From positions 186,001 through 250,000 of the forward strand of contig NZ_BNJI01000002.1 in NCBI RefSeq assembly GCF_016587415.1: a DNA stretch of 64,000 nucleotides. Reading direction: 5' to 3'. Positions 17,637 through 26,602 of the stretch are shown here, piece after piece; the first letter of the stretch is position 1, and each line of letters starts with the position of its first letter. The notes beneath the pieces were generated by a model that made no database searches, had not been told where the DNA came from, and saw only the letters and a list, made by a program, of their open reading frames with translations. A program made the translations under genes and the position numbers. This DNA is from Ktedonobacter sp. SOSP1-85 (lineage in GTDB: Bacteria; Chloroflexota; Ktedonobacteria; Ktedonobacterales; Ktedonobacteraceae).

Positions 17637-19196
17637 TCACACAGGTTGAGACTCTTGAGGCATCGAAACTTCTTTCCCAGGCGCGAACGCTTGCAGATCC
17701 TCAAATGACAAGGAGAAGTCAGGAATGATCTCATCGAGGATCGCCTCGAAACGTTGAGGATAGCCCTGGAGAAGCTCTGCCAGTAGTTGCCGCTCCTCTG
17801 AAGCTTCTCCCACAGCGAGTAAGGTGGAAAGTATGCGTGCATTAATCACTTCGCGCGGTGAGATCAGCAGTCCATTCATCAAGAAGTTTTTGAGTATGTA
17901 CGTTTGCCCCTGCTTTCCTTCTTGCAGCAATTGTCGATCATGCACCGGGGCATATCTGAGATACAGGTCGAGATACAATTGGATTAGCCTGACGCCGCGC
18001 AATGGCGAAGGACCCATATAGGTGACGCCTGGCACGCTGAGATCAGAGACACTACTGAGCCACCAGGCCGGGGCGATGGCTTCCTGCATACGCTGGAGCA
18101 CGTGTCGTTCAAATGTGGGTTGGGGACGGCTCTGCTGCTCGTGCAAACAACGCGCCAGAGTCTCTGCTTCAATCGCGGCCACGCTCATGCCTTGTCCGTA
18201 GATGGGGTCAAAATTGCACAGGGCGTCTCCCATGACCAGCAGACCAGTGGGCCAATCCTCCATCTGCTCAAAGTGATGGCGAACACACACCGGGATGCGG
18301 TAGCCGCGCGGATTGTCCAGCGGCTGAGCGTCTTGCAACAATTTGGGAAGGCATGACCCAATGGCGACGGCGAGTCGTTGCTCAAACGCCGCAGCATCGG
18401 TAGGAGGATAATGGCCTCCGATATTGCCGATGATCACGGCGCAGGTGTGGTTCTCAAGGAGCGAGAACGCGACCCCATCGCTCTGAGAGAATGGTTTGAG
18501 CGCGTTACTCCACTCGTGATGTGCGTCCGTCGGGAATTGGTAATAGCGGGTGCTATAGCCAATTGCGGAATGGACCTGCTCATTCTCAGGCAGAGTATAG
18601 CCCAGTTCCTGGAGCCAGTGGGGGAGTTTGGAGGAACGTCCACTGGCGTCAACGATCAGGTCTGCTGCGATGGTTGTCTGCTCGACAAGTTGTTCACGCT
18701 TGCGTACGCAGATCCCTGTGATGCGTCTCCGATCAGATGATGCGACGAGGCTAATCACGTCCTGATGGGTCAGAAAACGCACGCCTGCACACGCCTGCAC
18801 GCGCTTGCGTATTTCCCACTCCAGCAGGCCCCGACTACACGATGCATCTTTGCCCGTGGGGTTTGGAGTGCTGAGGGCCGTGCGCCCATCCTTGGCAATC
18901 AGAAGACTTTTGGACTGCTCCAGAGAGAAGGCTCCGTGCTCAAGCAAACCATCAAGAAAACCAGGAAACAGGCGTTCCAGGATCATCTTGCCACGTGGCA
19001 ACAACCGATGGAGATGATGTGATTGAGGCGTGCCTGCACGTGGTTGGGGCTCTACGGGCAACGCGTCTCGTTCTACCACCAGCACCTGCTCATAATACTC
19101 CGCAAGAACTCGTGTTGCCAGCAAGCCAGCGATGCCTGCACCAATCACTACTGCCTGCCGTTGCTTTTCTCGCGTTCCTGTTGTTTCATCCTGCAT
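17637..19196 (-). CDS. FAD-dependent oxidoreductase, geranylgeranyl reductase/halogenase-like
   Basis: 519 residues from the ATG at 19196 (AGAGAGGTCC upstream). FAD fold: VVIGAGIAGLLATRVLAEYY near residue 16, VVERDALP about 20 residues on, DASGRSSKLPHWL in the middle and the second FAD motif LVMGDALCNFDPIYGQGMSV. The pattern is that of flavin monooxygenases with a p-hydroxybenzoate hydroxylase fold. Substrate not visible. The gene lies between an SDR and an epimerase on the same strand, with 120-340 bp gaps, so it probably has its own promoter. Confidence 0.85.
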   Translation of the reverse strand: MQDETTGTREKQRQAVVIGAGIAGLLATRVLAEYYEQVLVVERDALPVEPQPRAGTPQSHHLHRLLPRGKMILERLFPGFLDGLLEHGAFSLEQSKSLLIAKDGRTALSTPNPTGKDASCSRGLLEWEIRKRVQACAGVRFLTHQDVISLVASSDRRRITGICVRKREQLVEQTTIAADLIVDASGRSSKLPHWLQELGYTLPENEQVHSAIGYSTRYYQFPTDAHHEWSNALKPFSQSDGVAFSLLENHTCAVIIGNIGGHYPPTDAAAFEQRLAVAIGSCLPKLLQDAQPLDNPRGYRIPVCVRHHFEQMEDWPTGLLVMGDALCNFDPIYGQGMSVAAIEAETLARCLHEQQSRPQPTFERHVLQRMQEAIAPAWWLSSVSDLSVPGVTYMGPSPLRGVRLIQLYLDLYLRYAPVHDRQLLQEGKQGQTYILKNFLMNGLLISPREVINARILSTLLAVGEASEERQLLAELLQGYPQRFEAILDEIIPDFSLSFEDLQAFAPGKEVSMPQESQPV

Positions 19197-19533
19197 ACTA
19201 GAGGACCTCTCTTGTTCTTCTATTTCTTTTCTGCTATCATTCTGGTTTGATATGGACGACAGCGTACAATCATCACGACCGTTGCTCGCACTGTTCTTCT
19301 TTCTAGTGGTCGTACCACCATGCTCTCGCCCAGCTTTACGTTTGTGTTTTGTCGCAAAACACACCATTTGGCCTTCGGAACGACCAGACGAGCTGCAGTC
19401 GTTTGTGCTACTCACCACGAACGTGTAGCCCTTGTTTCTCGATTTTTCTCGCGGAGTTTGAGAATCCCCTCAATTGCATTGGGAACGACCGGTTTCTAAC
19501 CCTCCAACTCCCGGAAACGGTGATTAGGGTAGT

Positions 19534-20520
19534 TTATGGCCTTTCTTCCGCTTTGCTCATACTCTGTCGCTGGTCGAGTACAAGAAGCGCCTGTTGGATG
19601 CCCTGCCGATAGGTCGGGGCAAGCACTGGTTTCCAACCGAGTTCACGCGCCGCCTTCGCGTTGGAGACGCGCATGGAGGTCGCGAAGAAGTCGGTCGCCA
19701 GGGGGGCTAGTGGACGCATCATCCAGCTTGGGAGGGAAAAGGGCCTGGGGAGGTGCGCCTGCTGGCACAGAAACGCGAAGAAGTCTTTATTGGGTACCGG
19801 TTCGTCATCGACGATGTTATACGCTTCTCCTGCCTTGCCCTGTTCGAGGGCTGCGACCGTGGCGGCTGCCGCATCTTCCAGATAAATCCAGGACGTGATC
19901 GCGCGGCCCCCATCAGGCAGAGGAAGGCTTCGGCGGCGCAGGGCCTCCAGGAGAGGGGCGAGAGATGCTGCCCCATAGAAGTATCCATAGCGCAGCGATA
20001 TCCCCTCGATCCAGCCTGCTTGGGTCGCCTCCCAGATCTGCCGCTCCAATGAGCGGAACCCGGCTACGTGCCGTTCAAGTTGGGAAGAGCTTCCAGCAGG
20101 TGCGAACGGACCGTCTTCAGTGATGACCTTTTCGTCCCAGTCCCCATAGCCATAGCCCAGCGTCATCGACTCCGCAACGAACCTGCGTGCTCCTACCTGC
20201 CTGGCGGCAGCGAGCAGATTCGTGGTCCCAGCATCGCGCAGCGCGTTGGTGGCATACATATCCTGATGACGCAGAGGTGACTTCTTGAGCGCGGTCAGCG
20301 CATGAATGACTGCGTCGGCTTGCATCCCTTTGACCGCTCTGAGCAGGTCGTCGCGATCCATCACATTTGCCTGGATTGGGTGAGCGCCAAGGTGAGAGAG
20401 GTGATCCATACTCTCAGGGGAACGGGCCAACCCAAGAACTTCATGTCCTTTTGCGATGAGGGCACGGGTCAAAGGGGTGCCCAGAGCCCCACTCGCTCCA
20501 GCAATCAGCACTTTCATCAT
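19534..20520 (-). CDS. NAD(P)-dependent epimerase/dehydratase-type protein
   Basis: 328 residues, AGGAGG five bases before the first ATG (a second ATG follows at once). Extended-SDR features: VLIAGASGALGTPLTRALIA at the start, GLARSPESM, a catalytic region with the Tyr in GYGYGDWDEK displaced from the usual YxxxK (the K is not obvious), RYGYFYG, and SWIYLEDAAAA. Likely an atypical SDR that binds NAD(P) but may not epimerise sugars. Precedes a LUD gene on the same strand. Confidence 0.83.
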   Translation of the reverse strand: MMKVLIAGASGALGTPLTRALIAKGHEVLGLARSPESMDHLSHLGAHPIQANVMDRDDLLRAVKGMQADAVIHALTALKKSPLRHQDMYATNALRDAGTTNLLAAARQVGARRFVAESMTLGYGYGDWDEKVITEDGPFAPAGSSSQLERHVAGFRSLERQIWEATQAGWIEGISLRYGYFYGAASLAPLLEALRRRSLPLPDGGRAITSWIYLEDAAAATVAALEQGKAGEAYNIVDDEPVPNKDFFAFLCQQAHLPRPFSLPSWMMRPLAPLATDFFATSMRVSNAKAARELGWKPVLAPTYRQGIQQALLVLDQRQSMSKAEERP

Positions 20521-20592
20521 AGCCTCCTAACTACGAAACTCTTTCAATAAACATGCATACCTTCTGGAATGCCGCTCGCTTTCCCAGATCTC

Positions 20593-21237
20593 CTAAAAGC
20601 CAAGTTGCTGCTTGACCAGGACCATCGTGATACGATCAGACTCGTGCTCTGCATTGATGGTCAGCAGTTTATTGATGGCGCTGGGCTGTCCGTAGACTTG
20701 CTGGGCACGTTCATTTTCTAGGGGAAGGCTATATTCGTGGATGCGGCGAAGTCCATCTTCTAGCGTCTGCACGAGCTTTTGCGTGCCAACCACCCAGATC
20801 ACCGTGCTCGCGCCAAAAACGGCGGCCCCTAACTGGCTGCCAGATGCTGATGCAATGAGCACCTCGCCCTGTTCAGTGATTGCCTGGACACTTCCCACCA
20901 GGACATCGGGAGCAGCGACCAGTGTGCGCATCTCGCGGTGCTGTGTCGCCCGATCAAGCGTCGATAACCGAGCGCGCACCGCTTGAAAGCGGTTTGCGTG
21001 TTCGATCTGCTCTGCCAGGCCAATCACCTCAAGGGTACGCGAGGGCGAATCATAGACCTGCGCGCCATTGGGGATCAGGTCAAGCACATACGTTCTTGCT
21101 TCTTCGCCGGTCTCAAAGACAACCACTCGTATACCGTGCGCTTGTAGTGCCTGGACGGTCTTCTCGATCTGCTTCTCTGATGCCAGTTGCGTGAATTCAG
21201 AATGTGATAGATTAGTAGCCATTGAGATTGTTTTCAC
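20593..21237 (-). CDS. LUD-domain (LutC/YkgG-like) protein
   Basis: 214 residues; GTG at 21237 or ATG at 21222 can start it, ribosome site weak. The LUD fold shows as VVVFETGEEARTYVLDLIP, AQVYDSPSRTLEVIGL, then VLVGSVQAITEQGEVLIASA and STVIWVVGTQKLV. Standalone LUD proteins relate to the lactate-utilisation subunit LutC, but no LutA/LutB iron-sulfur partners are nearby, so a link to lactate is not supported. Confidence 0.85.
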   Translation of the reverse strand: MKTISMATNLSHSEFTQLASEKQIEKTVQALQAHGIRVVVFETGEEARTYVLDLIPNGAQVYDSPSRTLEVIGLAEQIEHANRFQAVRARLSTLDRATQHREMRTLVAAPDVLVGSVQAITEQGEVLIASASGSQLGAAVFGASTVIWVVGTQKLVQTLEDGLRRIHEYSLPLENERAQQVYGQPSAINKLLTINAEHESDRITMVLVKQQLGF

Positions 21238-21277
21238 TTTCTTGTCTTTTCTATAGTGTCACATCCGTAGGGTTTCC

Positions 21278-21297
21278 TTTGTCATAAGAATGACAAA
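21278..21297. promoter_or_regulatory. Perfect 8+8 palindrome before the sigma-factor leader
   Basis: TTTGTCAT and ATGACAAA face each other across AAGA. A weaker version recurs at about 21379-21400 ahead of the real sigma gene, because the whole upstream block has been duplicated. Operator or start-site hairpin. Confidence 0.4.
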
Positions 21298-21319
21298 ACA
21301 AAACGAGGAAATGTGACCG

Positions 21320-21418
21320 ATGCGAGAGGCCCACAACTGGCTGCATCTCTTCCGTTCCGATTGCATCGGCCAGATTCCCTTCGTTATACCTATGACAAAC
21401 CGAAACGAGGAAATGTGA
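21320..21418 (+). pseudogene. Duplicated, internally deleted start of a sigma-factor gene (32-codon leader ORF)
   Basis: ACGAGGAAATGTGACC precedes both this ATG and the genuine sigma ATG at 21422. The leader peptide begins MREAHNWLHLFRSDCIG, while the sigma protein begins MIETHNWLAAQ and has WLHLFRADTST at about residue 40. So the leader joins codons 1-7 of a sigma paralogue to its codons 40-46. It ends TGA three bases before the sigma ATG, so translation of the leader could couple to the sigma gene. Confidence 0.6.
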
Positions 21419-21421
21419 CCA

Positions 21422-22309
21422 ATGATAGAGACACACAACTGGCTGGCTGCGCAATTTGAGGCGGAGCGTCCTCGCCTGCAAGCGATGGCCTACCGCATGC
21501 TTGGCTCCCTCGCCGAGGCGGAGGATGCCGTCCAGGAGACCTGGCTACATCTCTTCCGTGCCGATACAAGTACCGTCTCGAACCTGGGCGGGTGGCTGAC
21601 GACGGTGGTGGCGCGCGTCTGCCTCAACATGCTGCATGCGCGCAAGTCGCGGCGCGAGGAGTCTCTGGAAGCGTCTGTGTCTATGCCTATCACCAGCCGC
21701 GAGGGCGGAATTGATCCTGAGGAAGAAGCTGAGCTTGCCGATGCGGTGGGTCTGGCGCTGCTGGTAGTCCTGGACACGCTTGCTCCCGCTGAGCGCCTCG
21801 CCTTCGTCCTGCACGACATCTTCGCCGTGCCCTTTGATGAGATTGCTCCTATTGTGGAACGTTCGCCGGTGACGACCAGGCAGCTTGCCAGCCGTGCCCG
21901 TCGCCGCGTGCGAGGGTCGGCACTGGTGAAAGGCGCTGATCTAGCCTCCCAACGAGAAGTCGTTAATGCCTTCCTCGCCGCCTCGCGCGAAGGTTCCTTC
22001 GACGCACTCCTGGCAGTGCTCGACCCAGATATTGTGTTCCGAGCCGACCACGTAGCCGTCTCCCGAGGCGCGGTAAGGGAGGTTTGTGGCGCACAGGACG
22101 TCGCCAGGGGAGCCAGGCAACTCCTGGAACGCATCCCGTTCGCGCAACCGGTGCTCGTGGACGGAGCAGTGGGAATCGTTCTTGCCCCGCGTGGGCGGCT
22201 CCTGCTCCTCCTGCGTCTCACCATCAGGGATGGCAAGATCGTCGCCGTCGATGCGGTCGTCGATCCTGCACACCTGCACCAGTTGCGCCTTGCGGTCCTG
22301 CCCGACTGA
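21422..22309 (+). CDS. SigJ-like RNA polymerase sigma factor with C-terminal SnoaL-like domain
   Basis: 295 residues. Sigma-2 region: RLQAMAYRMLGSLAEAEDAV and QETWLHLF; sigma-4 HTH: LAPAERLAFVLHDIFAVPFD and EIAPIVERSPVTTRQLASRA. From about residue 180 a NTF2/SnoaL-like domain follows (VNAFLAASREGSFDALLAVL and DPDIVFRADH), the arrangement of the SigJ/ECF41-type group, where the extra domain tunes sigma activity without a separate anti-sigma factor. Such genes often accompany an oxidoreductase; none follows directly here because the next gene is a broken amidase. Confidence 0.92.
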   Translation: MIETHNWLAAQFEAERPRLQAMAYRMLGSLAEAEDAVQETWLHLFRADTSTVSNLGGWLTTVVARVCLNMLHARKSRREESLEASVSMPITSREGGIDPEEEAELADAVGLALLVVLDTLAPAERLAFVLHDIFAVPFDEIAPIVERSPVTTRQLASRARRRVRGSALVKGADLASQREVVNAFLAASREGSFDALLAVLDPDIVFRADHVAVSRGAVREVCGAQDVARGARQLLERIPFAQPVLVDGAVGIVLAPRGRLLLLLRLTIRDGKIVAVDAVVDPAHLHQLRLAVLPD

Positions 22310-22382
22310 CGAGTCACAGGTGGCTGCCAGCAGTCATCTGTTCATTCATGTGAGGTGTGGAAGCGAGACAAAGAGGATCGAG

Positions 22383-23000
22383 TAGTGGATCTGCGGCAGC
22401 CGTCGCGGCAGGCTTCTGCTCGTTGGCGTTGGGTACACAGGCCGGTGGCTCCGTCATTCGTCCGGCAGCTTTTTGACGAAAACTCCGGTGCTGGCTGTCC
22501 CAAACGGTCCCTATCTTACTCAGGCGTCGCCAGAGGCGCTGATGCGCTTCGAGCAGCATCTGTTGCGACTTGAAAAAGCTGGGTATACGATCAAGCGCGT
22601 GGCGGCCCTCCAAGATATTCAGGCTATTCACATGAAGCACCGGCATATAACCAGTGCGGAAATGGCACAGATACATGCGAGTTGGTTCGCAGCCTATGAG
22701 TCGCTCTATCGCCCACGCACAGCAGAGAAAATTCGTGCTGGACGATCAGTGAGCACAGAGCAAATAGTACAGGCTCGTGCCGAACGTGATACCCTTCGAG
22801 CCGAGCTAGAGACGTTCATGAGGCAAGAAGGGATTGATCTCTGGGTATGTCCAGCGGCCATTGGGCCTGCTCCAGAAGGTATTACGAGAACCGGCGATAC
22901 AGCGATGAATGTGCCCTGGTCATATATGGGTATGCCTGTGTTGTCACTGCCGGCAGGGAGAGCAATGAAGCGATCCCTTGTGAGGAAACCAGACGTCTGA
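22383..23000 (+). pseudogene. Amidase signature protein, multiply deleted
   Basis: At 22383 the frame reads SGSAAAVAAGFCSLALGTQA then GGSVIRPAAF, the amidase signature around the catalytic serine, and then hits TGA. From about 22473 another frame continues with C-terminal amidase features, GIDLWVCPAAIGPAPEGITR and NVPWSYMGMPVLSLPAG, and then ends in unrelated codons. The N-terminal third, a middle block and the extreme C-terminus are missing. Non-functional. Confidence 0.75.
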
Positions 23001-23189
23001 GAAAGCGCGAGAACTTTTTCAAATAATGCGCGAACATCAGCCTCGGTTTCAACAGGCATAAGGAGTTTTCCGCCATTGGACTGTAGGGGTATACCTTACC
23101 TCGTTCCATCCTTAGAAACTTTTCTTTGACTGTATCGTATCTAGTCCTACAGTTGTAGATGAAAGAGTAGTCTCTCCGGAGAAGCCTGA

Positions 23190-23696
23190 TCAGCGTTCCC
23201 GGTTCGTATGAGCAAGAGGATCGTGCTCTCTTCTTAACGCCTCTTGCTTGATCGATTCTCCAGAGAGTGGCGTGGATAGGACAATGGATGTGGTGACAGG
23301 TCCAGCACTCATGAGTTGATTGAGGACCTGTTCCAAATGGGTGATCGATGTGACGACCAACTTCAAGAGAAAGCTCTCATTTCCCGTGACACGGTGACAT
23401 TCCAACAGTTCCGGGAGTTCCGCCATAAGGGCACGCAGGCCAGCCTCCGTCTGGGGAGTCGTGGTAATGCGGACAAAGGCCATCATGGGCAAACCAACCT
23501 TTGCTGCATCGACGCGCGCTCCATAGCCAGTAATCACCCCAGCATCTTCCAGTTTGCGCACCCGTTCAGCGATCGCTGGGGTAGAAAGTCCCACCCGGCG
23601 GCCTAGTTCAGGAAAAGAAAGCCGGGCATCTTTTTGCAGTTCCCGCAGAATGCTCCACCCCGTATCATCCAGGAGGCGATCATCTTTGAAAGTCAT
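23190..23696 (-). CDS. Lrp/AsnC-family regulator
   Basis: 168 residues from the ATG at 23696 (AAAGGAAA upstream; an earlier TTG/ATG frame start is less likely). N-terminal HTH: DDTGWSILRELQKDARLSFP, ELGRRVGLSTPAIAERVRKL; then the RAM ligand domain with MMAFVRITTTPQTEAGL and VTGNESFLLKLVV. Members form octamers that respond to amino acids or related metabolites. It is divergent from the cysteine hydrolase at 23816 with a 119-bp gap, the usual arrangement for local control. Confidence 0.93.
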   Translation of the reverse strand: MTFKDDRLLDDTGWSILRELQKDARLSFPELGRRVGLSTPAIAERVRKLEDAGVITGYGARVDAAKVGLPMMAFVRITTTPQTEAGLRALMAELPELLECHRVTGNESFLLKLVVTSITHLEQVLNQLMSAGPVTTSIVLSTPLSGESIKQEALRREHDPLAHTNRER

Positions 23697-23815
23697 TACA
23701 CCATTTCCTTTCGACTTTGAAAGAAGTATAGCATATCTCTTTGGTAAATGCATGTACTCAACGCTGCTTTCCTGTTATACTCTGCACAGACAAGCAGACC
23801 TTTCAAGGAGATCCC

Positions 23816-24478
23816 ATGACCAAAACCTTTTCGGAACAAGAAGTTCTCACCTTTGCGCGTCTTGCCTATCAAGAAGGGAACGCCGCCTTTGGAGTGGAAC
23901 GAGACCACTGTGCATTGCTCGTGATCGATATGCAGGAGGAGTTTGTCAAACCACACTTCACGCCCTTCTGGGTTCCAGAAGCAACGCGACAGGTTCCGCG
24001 CATCAAGCGACTGATTGAGATGTGCCGCACAGTCAGTATTCCGGTCATTTATACGGCCTTTGCCAGGACCCATCATTACCTGGATCGTCCCCTCGCTGGG
24101 CCGCTCATGCCCAATCGCTATGCCGAAGAGGATGCAGCCTGGTTTCGCGATGGCGTCATCTGGCACGAACTGGCTCCCTTAGAAGACGAGATCGTGCTCA
24201 GCAAGCCGTCGTATGGCGCTTTTTATGATACACCCCTGGAGACTATCCTCAAGAACCTCCACAAGGACACGGTAATTATCTGTGGCACGCTCACCAATTT
24301 CTGTTGTGGGACCACTGCTCGGCAAGCGTATGAGCGTGGTTTCAAGGTCATCATCGGCAGCGATATCACCGCCACCGATGATCCTGCGATGCAGGAGCCC
24401 GAATTACAGGTGCTCAGAAAAGGCTTTGCAAAAGTCCTCTCTCTTGATGAGATTCTCGCCCAGCTTTCCCAGCCTTGA
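23816..24478 (+). CDS. Isochorismatase-family cysteine hydrolase
   Basis: 220 residues from the ATG at 23816, AAGGAG eight bases upstream. Catalytic triad of the family is visible: Asp38 in LLVIDMQEEF, Lys in VLSKPSYGAFYDT, Cys in ICGTLTNFCCGTTARQAYER, with the usual cis-peptide before it. Such enzymes hydrolyse amides, e.g. nicotinamide, N-carbamoyl compounds or isochorismate; the substrate cannot be read from sequence. Probably regulated by the divergent Lrp-like gene. Confidence 0.92.
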   Translation: MTKTFSEQEVLTFARLAYQEGNAAFGVERDHCALLVIDMQEEFVKPHFTPFWVPEATRQVPRIKRLIEMCRTVSIPVIYTAFARTHHYLDRPLAGPLMPNRYAEEDAAWFRDGVIWHELAPLEDEIVLSKPSYGAFYDTPLETILKNLHKDTVIICGTLTNFCCGTTARQAYERGFKVIIGSDITATDDPAMQEPELQVLRKGFAKVLSLDEILAQLSQP

Positions 24479-24483
24479 AGTGT

Positions 24484-25504
24484 ATGTCCACCATGATTTC
24501 TGTCTCGGTAGGAGATGCCTTCATGCCTCTTCATGCTCCTTCAGCCCGTGCCTCTGCCTTACCTGAAGAGATTTGGGCCACTGCATTCAATGAACTGGGG
24601 CAGCAAGATCAGACATGCTTTTGCGCGGCCAGAATCGCATCAGCGGGCGATTGTCTATGTACAGGGATTGATGGGGATGATGGAACGTAAAAATGGATGG
24701 CAAGTAGCGGAAGCGGTGGGAGAAGCCACTCCCTATGCTATCCAGCATCTTTTGGATCGAGCAAAGTGGGATTGCGATGGGGTTCGAGATGCGTTGTGTG
24801 CCCATGTCTCGGAGAAACTTTCGACGCCTAAAGCAGTCGTGGTCATCGACGAGACGGGCTTTCTCAAAAAGAGGAGCAAATCGGTCGGAGTGCAACGGCA
24901 GTACAGTGGCACGGCGGGACGGATCGAGAGTTGTCAGATCGGCGTGTTTCTTTCCTACACGAGCGCACGTGGACATGCCTTATTGGACCGGGAATTGTAT
25001 GTGCCGAAAAACTGGGCAGATGATCAGAAACGCCGTCAAGAAGCTCATGTGCCAGATTCAGTGACGTTTGCGACCGAACCGGAGCTAGCGCAACGCATGC
25101 TCGAACGAACCCTGGATTCAGGTCTTCCCGTCGCCTGGGTCACAGGCGATACCGTCTATGGCAGCGCCCGGTCCCTGCGGATGGCTCTAGAGGAGCGCCG
25201 ACAGGCATAGGCCTTGGCGGTAACCTGCAAAGAGCAGGTGGAAGTGCAAGGCGTTCGCCAACGAGTGGATCAGCTCGTCCAGGCTCTCGCGAGAGGAGAT
25301 TGGCAGGTATTGAGTGCAGGCGCAGGCAGCAAAGGCCCACGCCTCTTCGTATGGGCACATATCGAACTGGCAGCACCATTACAAGCGTCAATACACCCTC
25401 GCTCGTCATCTACAACTGTAGGACTAGGCCGACAACGAGTCGAACGTTGCCTACGGGAGCTTCCTTACACACAGCTATTATTGAAAAAAGCGCTTTGTAC
25501 TTAA
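24484..25504 (+). pseudogene. IS701-family transposase, frameshifted, nonsense-mutated and truncated
   Basis: The first frame starts at 24484 (LPEEIWATAFNELG) and shifts at a GGGG run near 24597 into the frame RHAFARPESHQRAIVYVQGL, then MERKNGWQVAEAVGEATPYA, the DDE block VVVIDETGFLKKRSKSVGVQ and VAWVTGDTVYGSARSLRMAL. An in-frame TAG at 25208-25210 interrupts it, after which the same frame continues LAVTCKEQVEVQGVRQRVDQ until about 25380. The last third of the transposase is missing. Three independent lesions. Confidence 0.85.
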
Positions 25505-25863
25505 CAGGTGACATGGAACAGACCGATGACTGTGCCGGTGGCCTCATTCCAGGTTTGGATTGCCTGGGGTGTGGGCAACAAATCCACCTGGCATTGTTTT
25601 TGCTGGAAATACTCAGTTGCCTCATCAGAAAGTCTGACATTGCCAAACTGTCCCGTGCCAATGATGAGCCGTTTCGTCCCTTTTTCATAGATGTATTTCG
25701 CCTCGTCTTGAGAAAGTATGTGCGATGTCCCATAGAGGGCCTTAGATAATTTTTTCTTCCGCTTTTTTACCTGGCCACTCTGCCTGATCATCACATCGTG
25801 CGCGAAGACGGTTCCTTCGATGGTAATTGAGCCAAAGATAGTCTGATCAATGCTGGGTTTCAT
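25501..25863 (-). CDS. Mth938-like domain protein (DUF498)
   Basis: 120 residues from the ATG at 25863 with GGAGGAGTAACAAG upstream; the ATG six codons earlier precedes this ribosome site. Fold marks: TIFGSITIEGTVFAHDVMI at the start, LIIGTGQFGNVRLSDEATEY and the C-terminal VDLLPTPQAIQTWNEATGTV then IGLFHVTC. Small single-domain proteins of this family have no confirmed activity. Its stop abuts the broken IS701. Confidence 0.88.
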   Translation of the reverse strand: MKPSIDQTIFGSITIEGTVFAHDVMIRQSGQVKKRKKKLSKALYGTSHILSQDEAKYIYEKGTKRLIIGTGQFGNVRLSDEATEYFQQKQCQVDLLPTPQAIQTWNEATGTVIGLFHVTC

Positions 25864-26043
25864 CTTGTTACTCCTCCACATCTATGTGGCATGCCAATGT
25901 AGGCTCGTTCAAGAAAAAGTGCTCTGTGGACAAAAAGCTTTGGCTATAGTATATATCACTAAGCAAAGGCGTGGCTGAGAGGCAGAGCCGCCTACCTATT
26001 CTCTCGCTCATCTGTAATTGACCCGATTGGGAAGAATACCTGA

Positions 26044-26382
26044 AGTGAAGGGGGAAGGAAGAGCATCTCTGCTCAGGACGAAGGCACTTTACAGTGGGTG
26101 GCCTTATTGCATGCCTGGTACGCGTATTATCAGCACAGCCAGATCCTGGTGTCATTGCTCGCCCGGGATTTCAAGGCAGGCTCGACCAGCGAAGACGAAA
26201 ATGGGACTTTGTCAGGCCCCTACACTGCCTTGCCAGATGACCTGGCAGCTGGACAAGGCCCTTTCCTACCGGGTTGGCACCCAATTGATGAAAGTGCCCT
26301 GCACCTGATCAAAGGCGAGCCTGATGCGCTAAACCACGTAGTCTACTGGTCCGTTGCGCTGCCTGAGTCAGATTATAGCTAG
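26044..26382 (+). CDS. Hypothetical protein, probably 5'-truncated
   Basis: An open frame from 26044, with GTG at 26098 as the only likely in-frame start and no ribosome site. It reads LLHAWYAYYQHSQILVSLLA, then ALPDDLAAGQGPFLPGWHPI and ends YS. A strong terminator hairpin follows the stop by 22 bases, which supports this being the end of a real gene. I do not recognise the family. Confidence 0.4.
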   Translation, partial: SEGGRKSISAQDEGTLQWVALLHAWYAYYQHSQILVSLLARDFKAGSTSEDENGTLSGPYTALPDDLAAGQGPFLPGWHPIDESALHLIKGEPDALNHVVYWSVALPESDYS

Positions 26383-26403
26383 GATTTACACGCTCTAGAA
26401 AAG

Positions 26404-26443
26404 CAAAATAGCCCTTATCGCTCTTGTTGTAAGGGCTATTTTG
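26404..26443 (+). terminator. Perfect 14-bp terminator hairpin
   Basis: CAAAATAGCCCTTA pairs exactly with TAAGGGCTATTTTG across a 12-base loop. A-rich and T-rich ends make it a candidate bidirectional rho-independent terminator after the hypothetical gene and before the hydrolase. Confidence 0.8.
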
Positions 26444-26602
26444 TATATCATGCAAGCTAGCTCTTCGTAGAGGAGTGCAAACAATAATGAAATGCGTGCG
26501 GCAAACCGGCAATATATACTGAGAGGGGCTTCGCTTGAAGAGAAGCTAACTTCAGCCGCAAGATATTCGTCGTCAGCAACAAGAAAAAGGAAGTGTTCGC
26601 TT

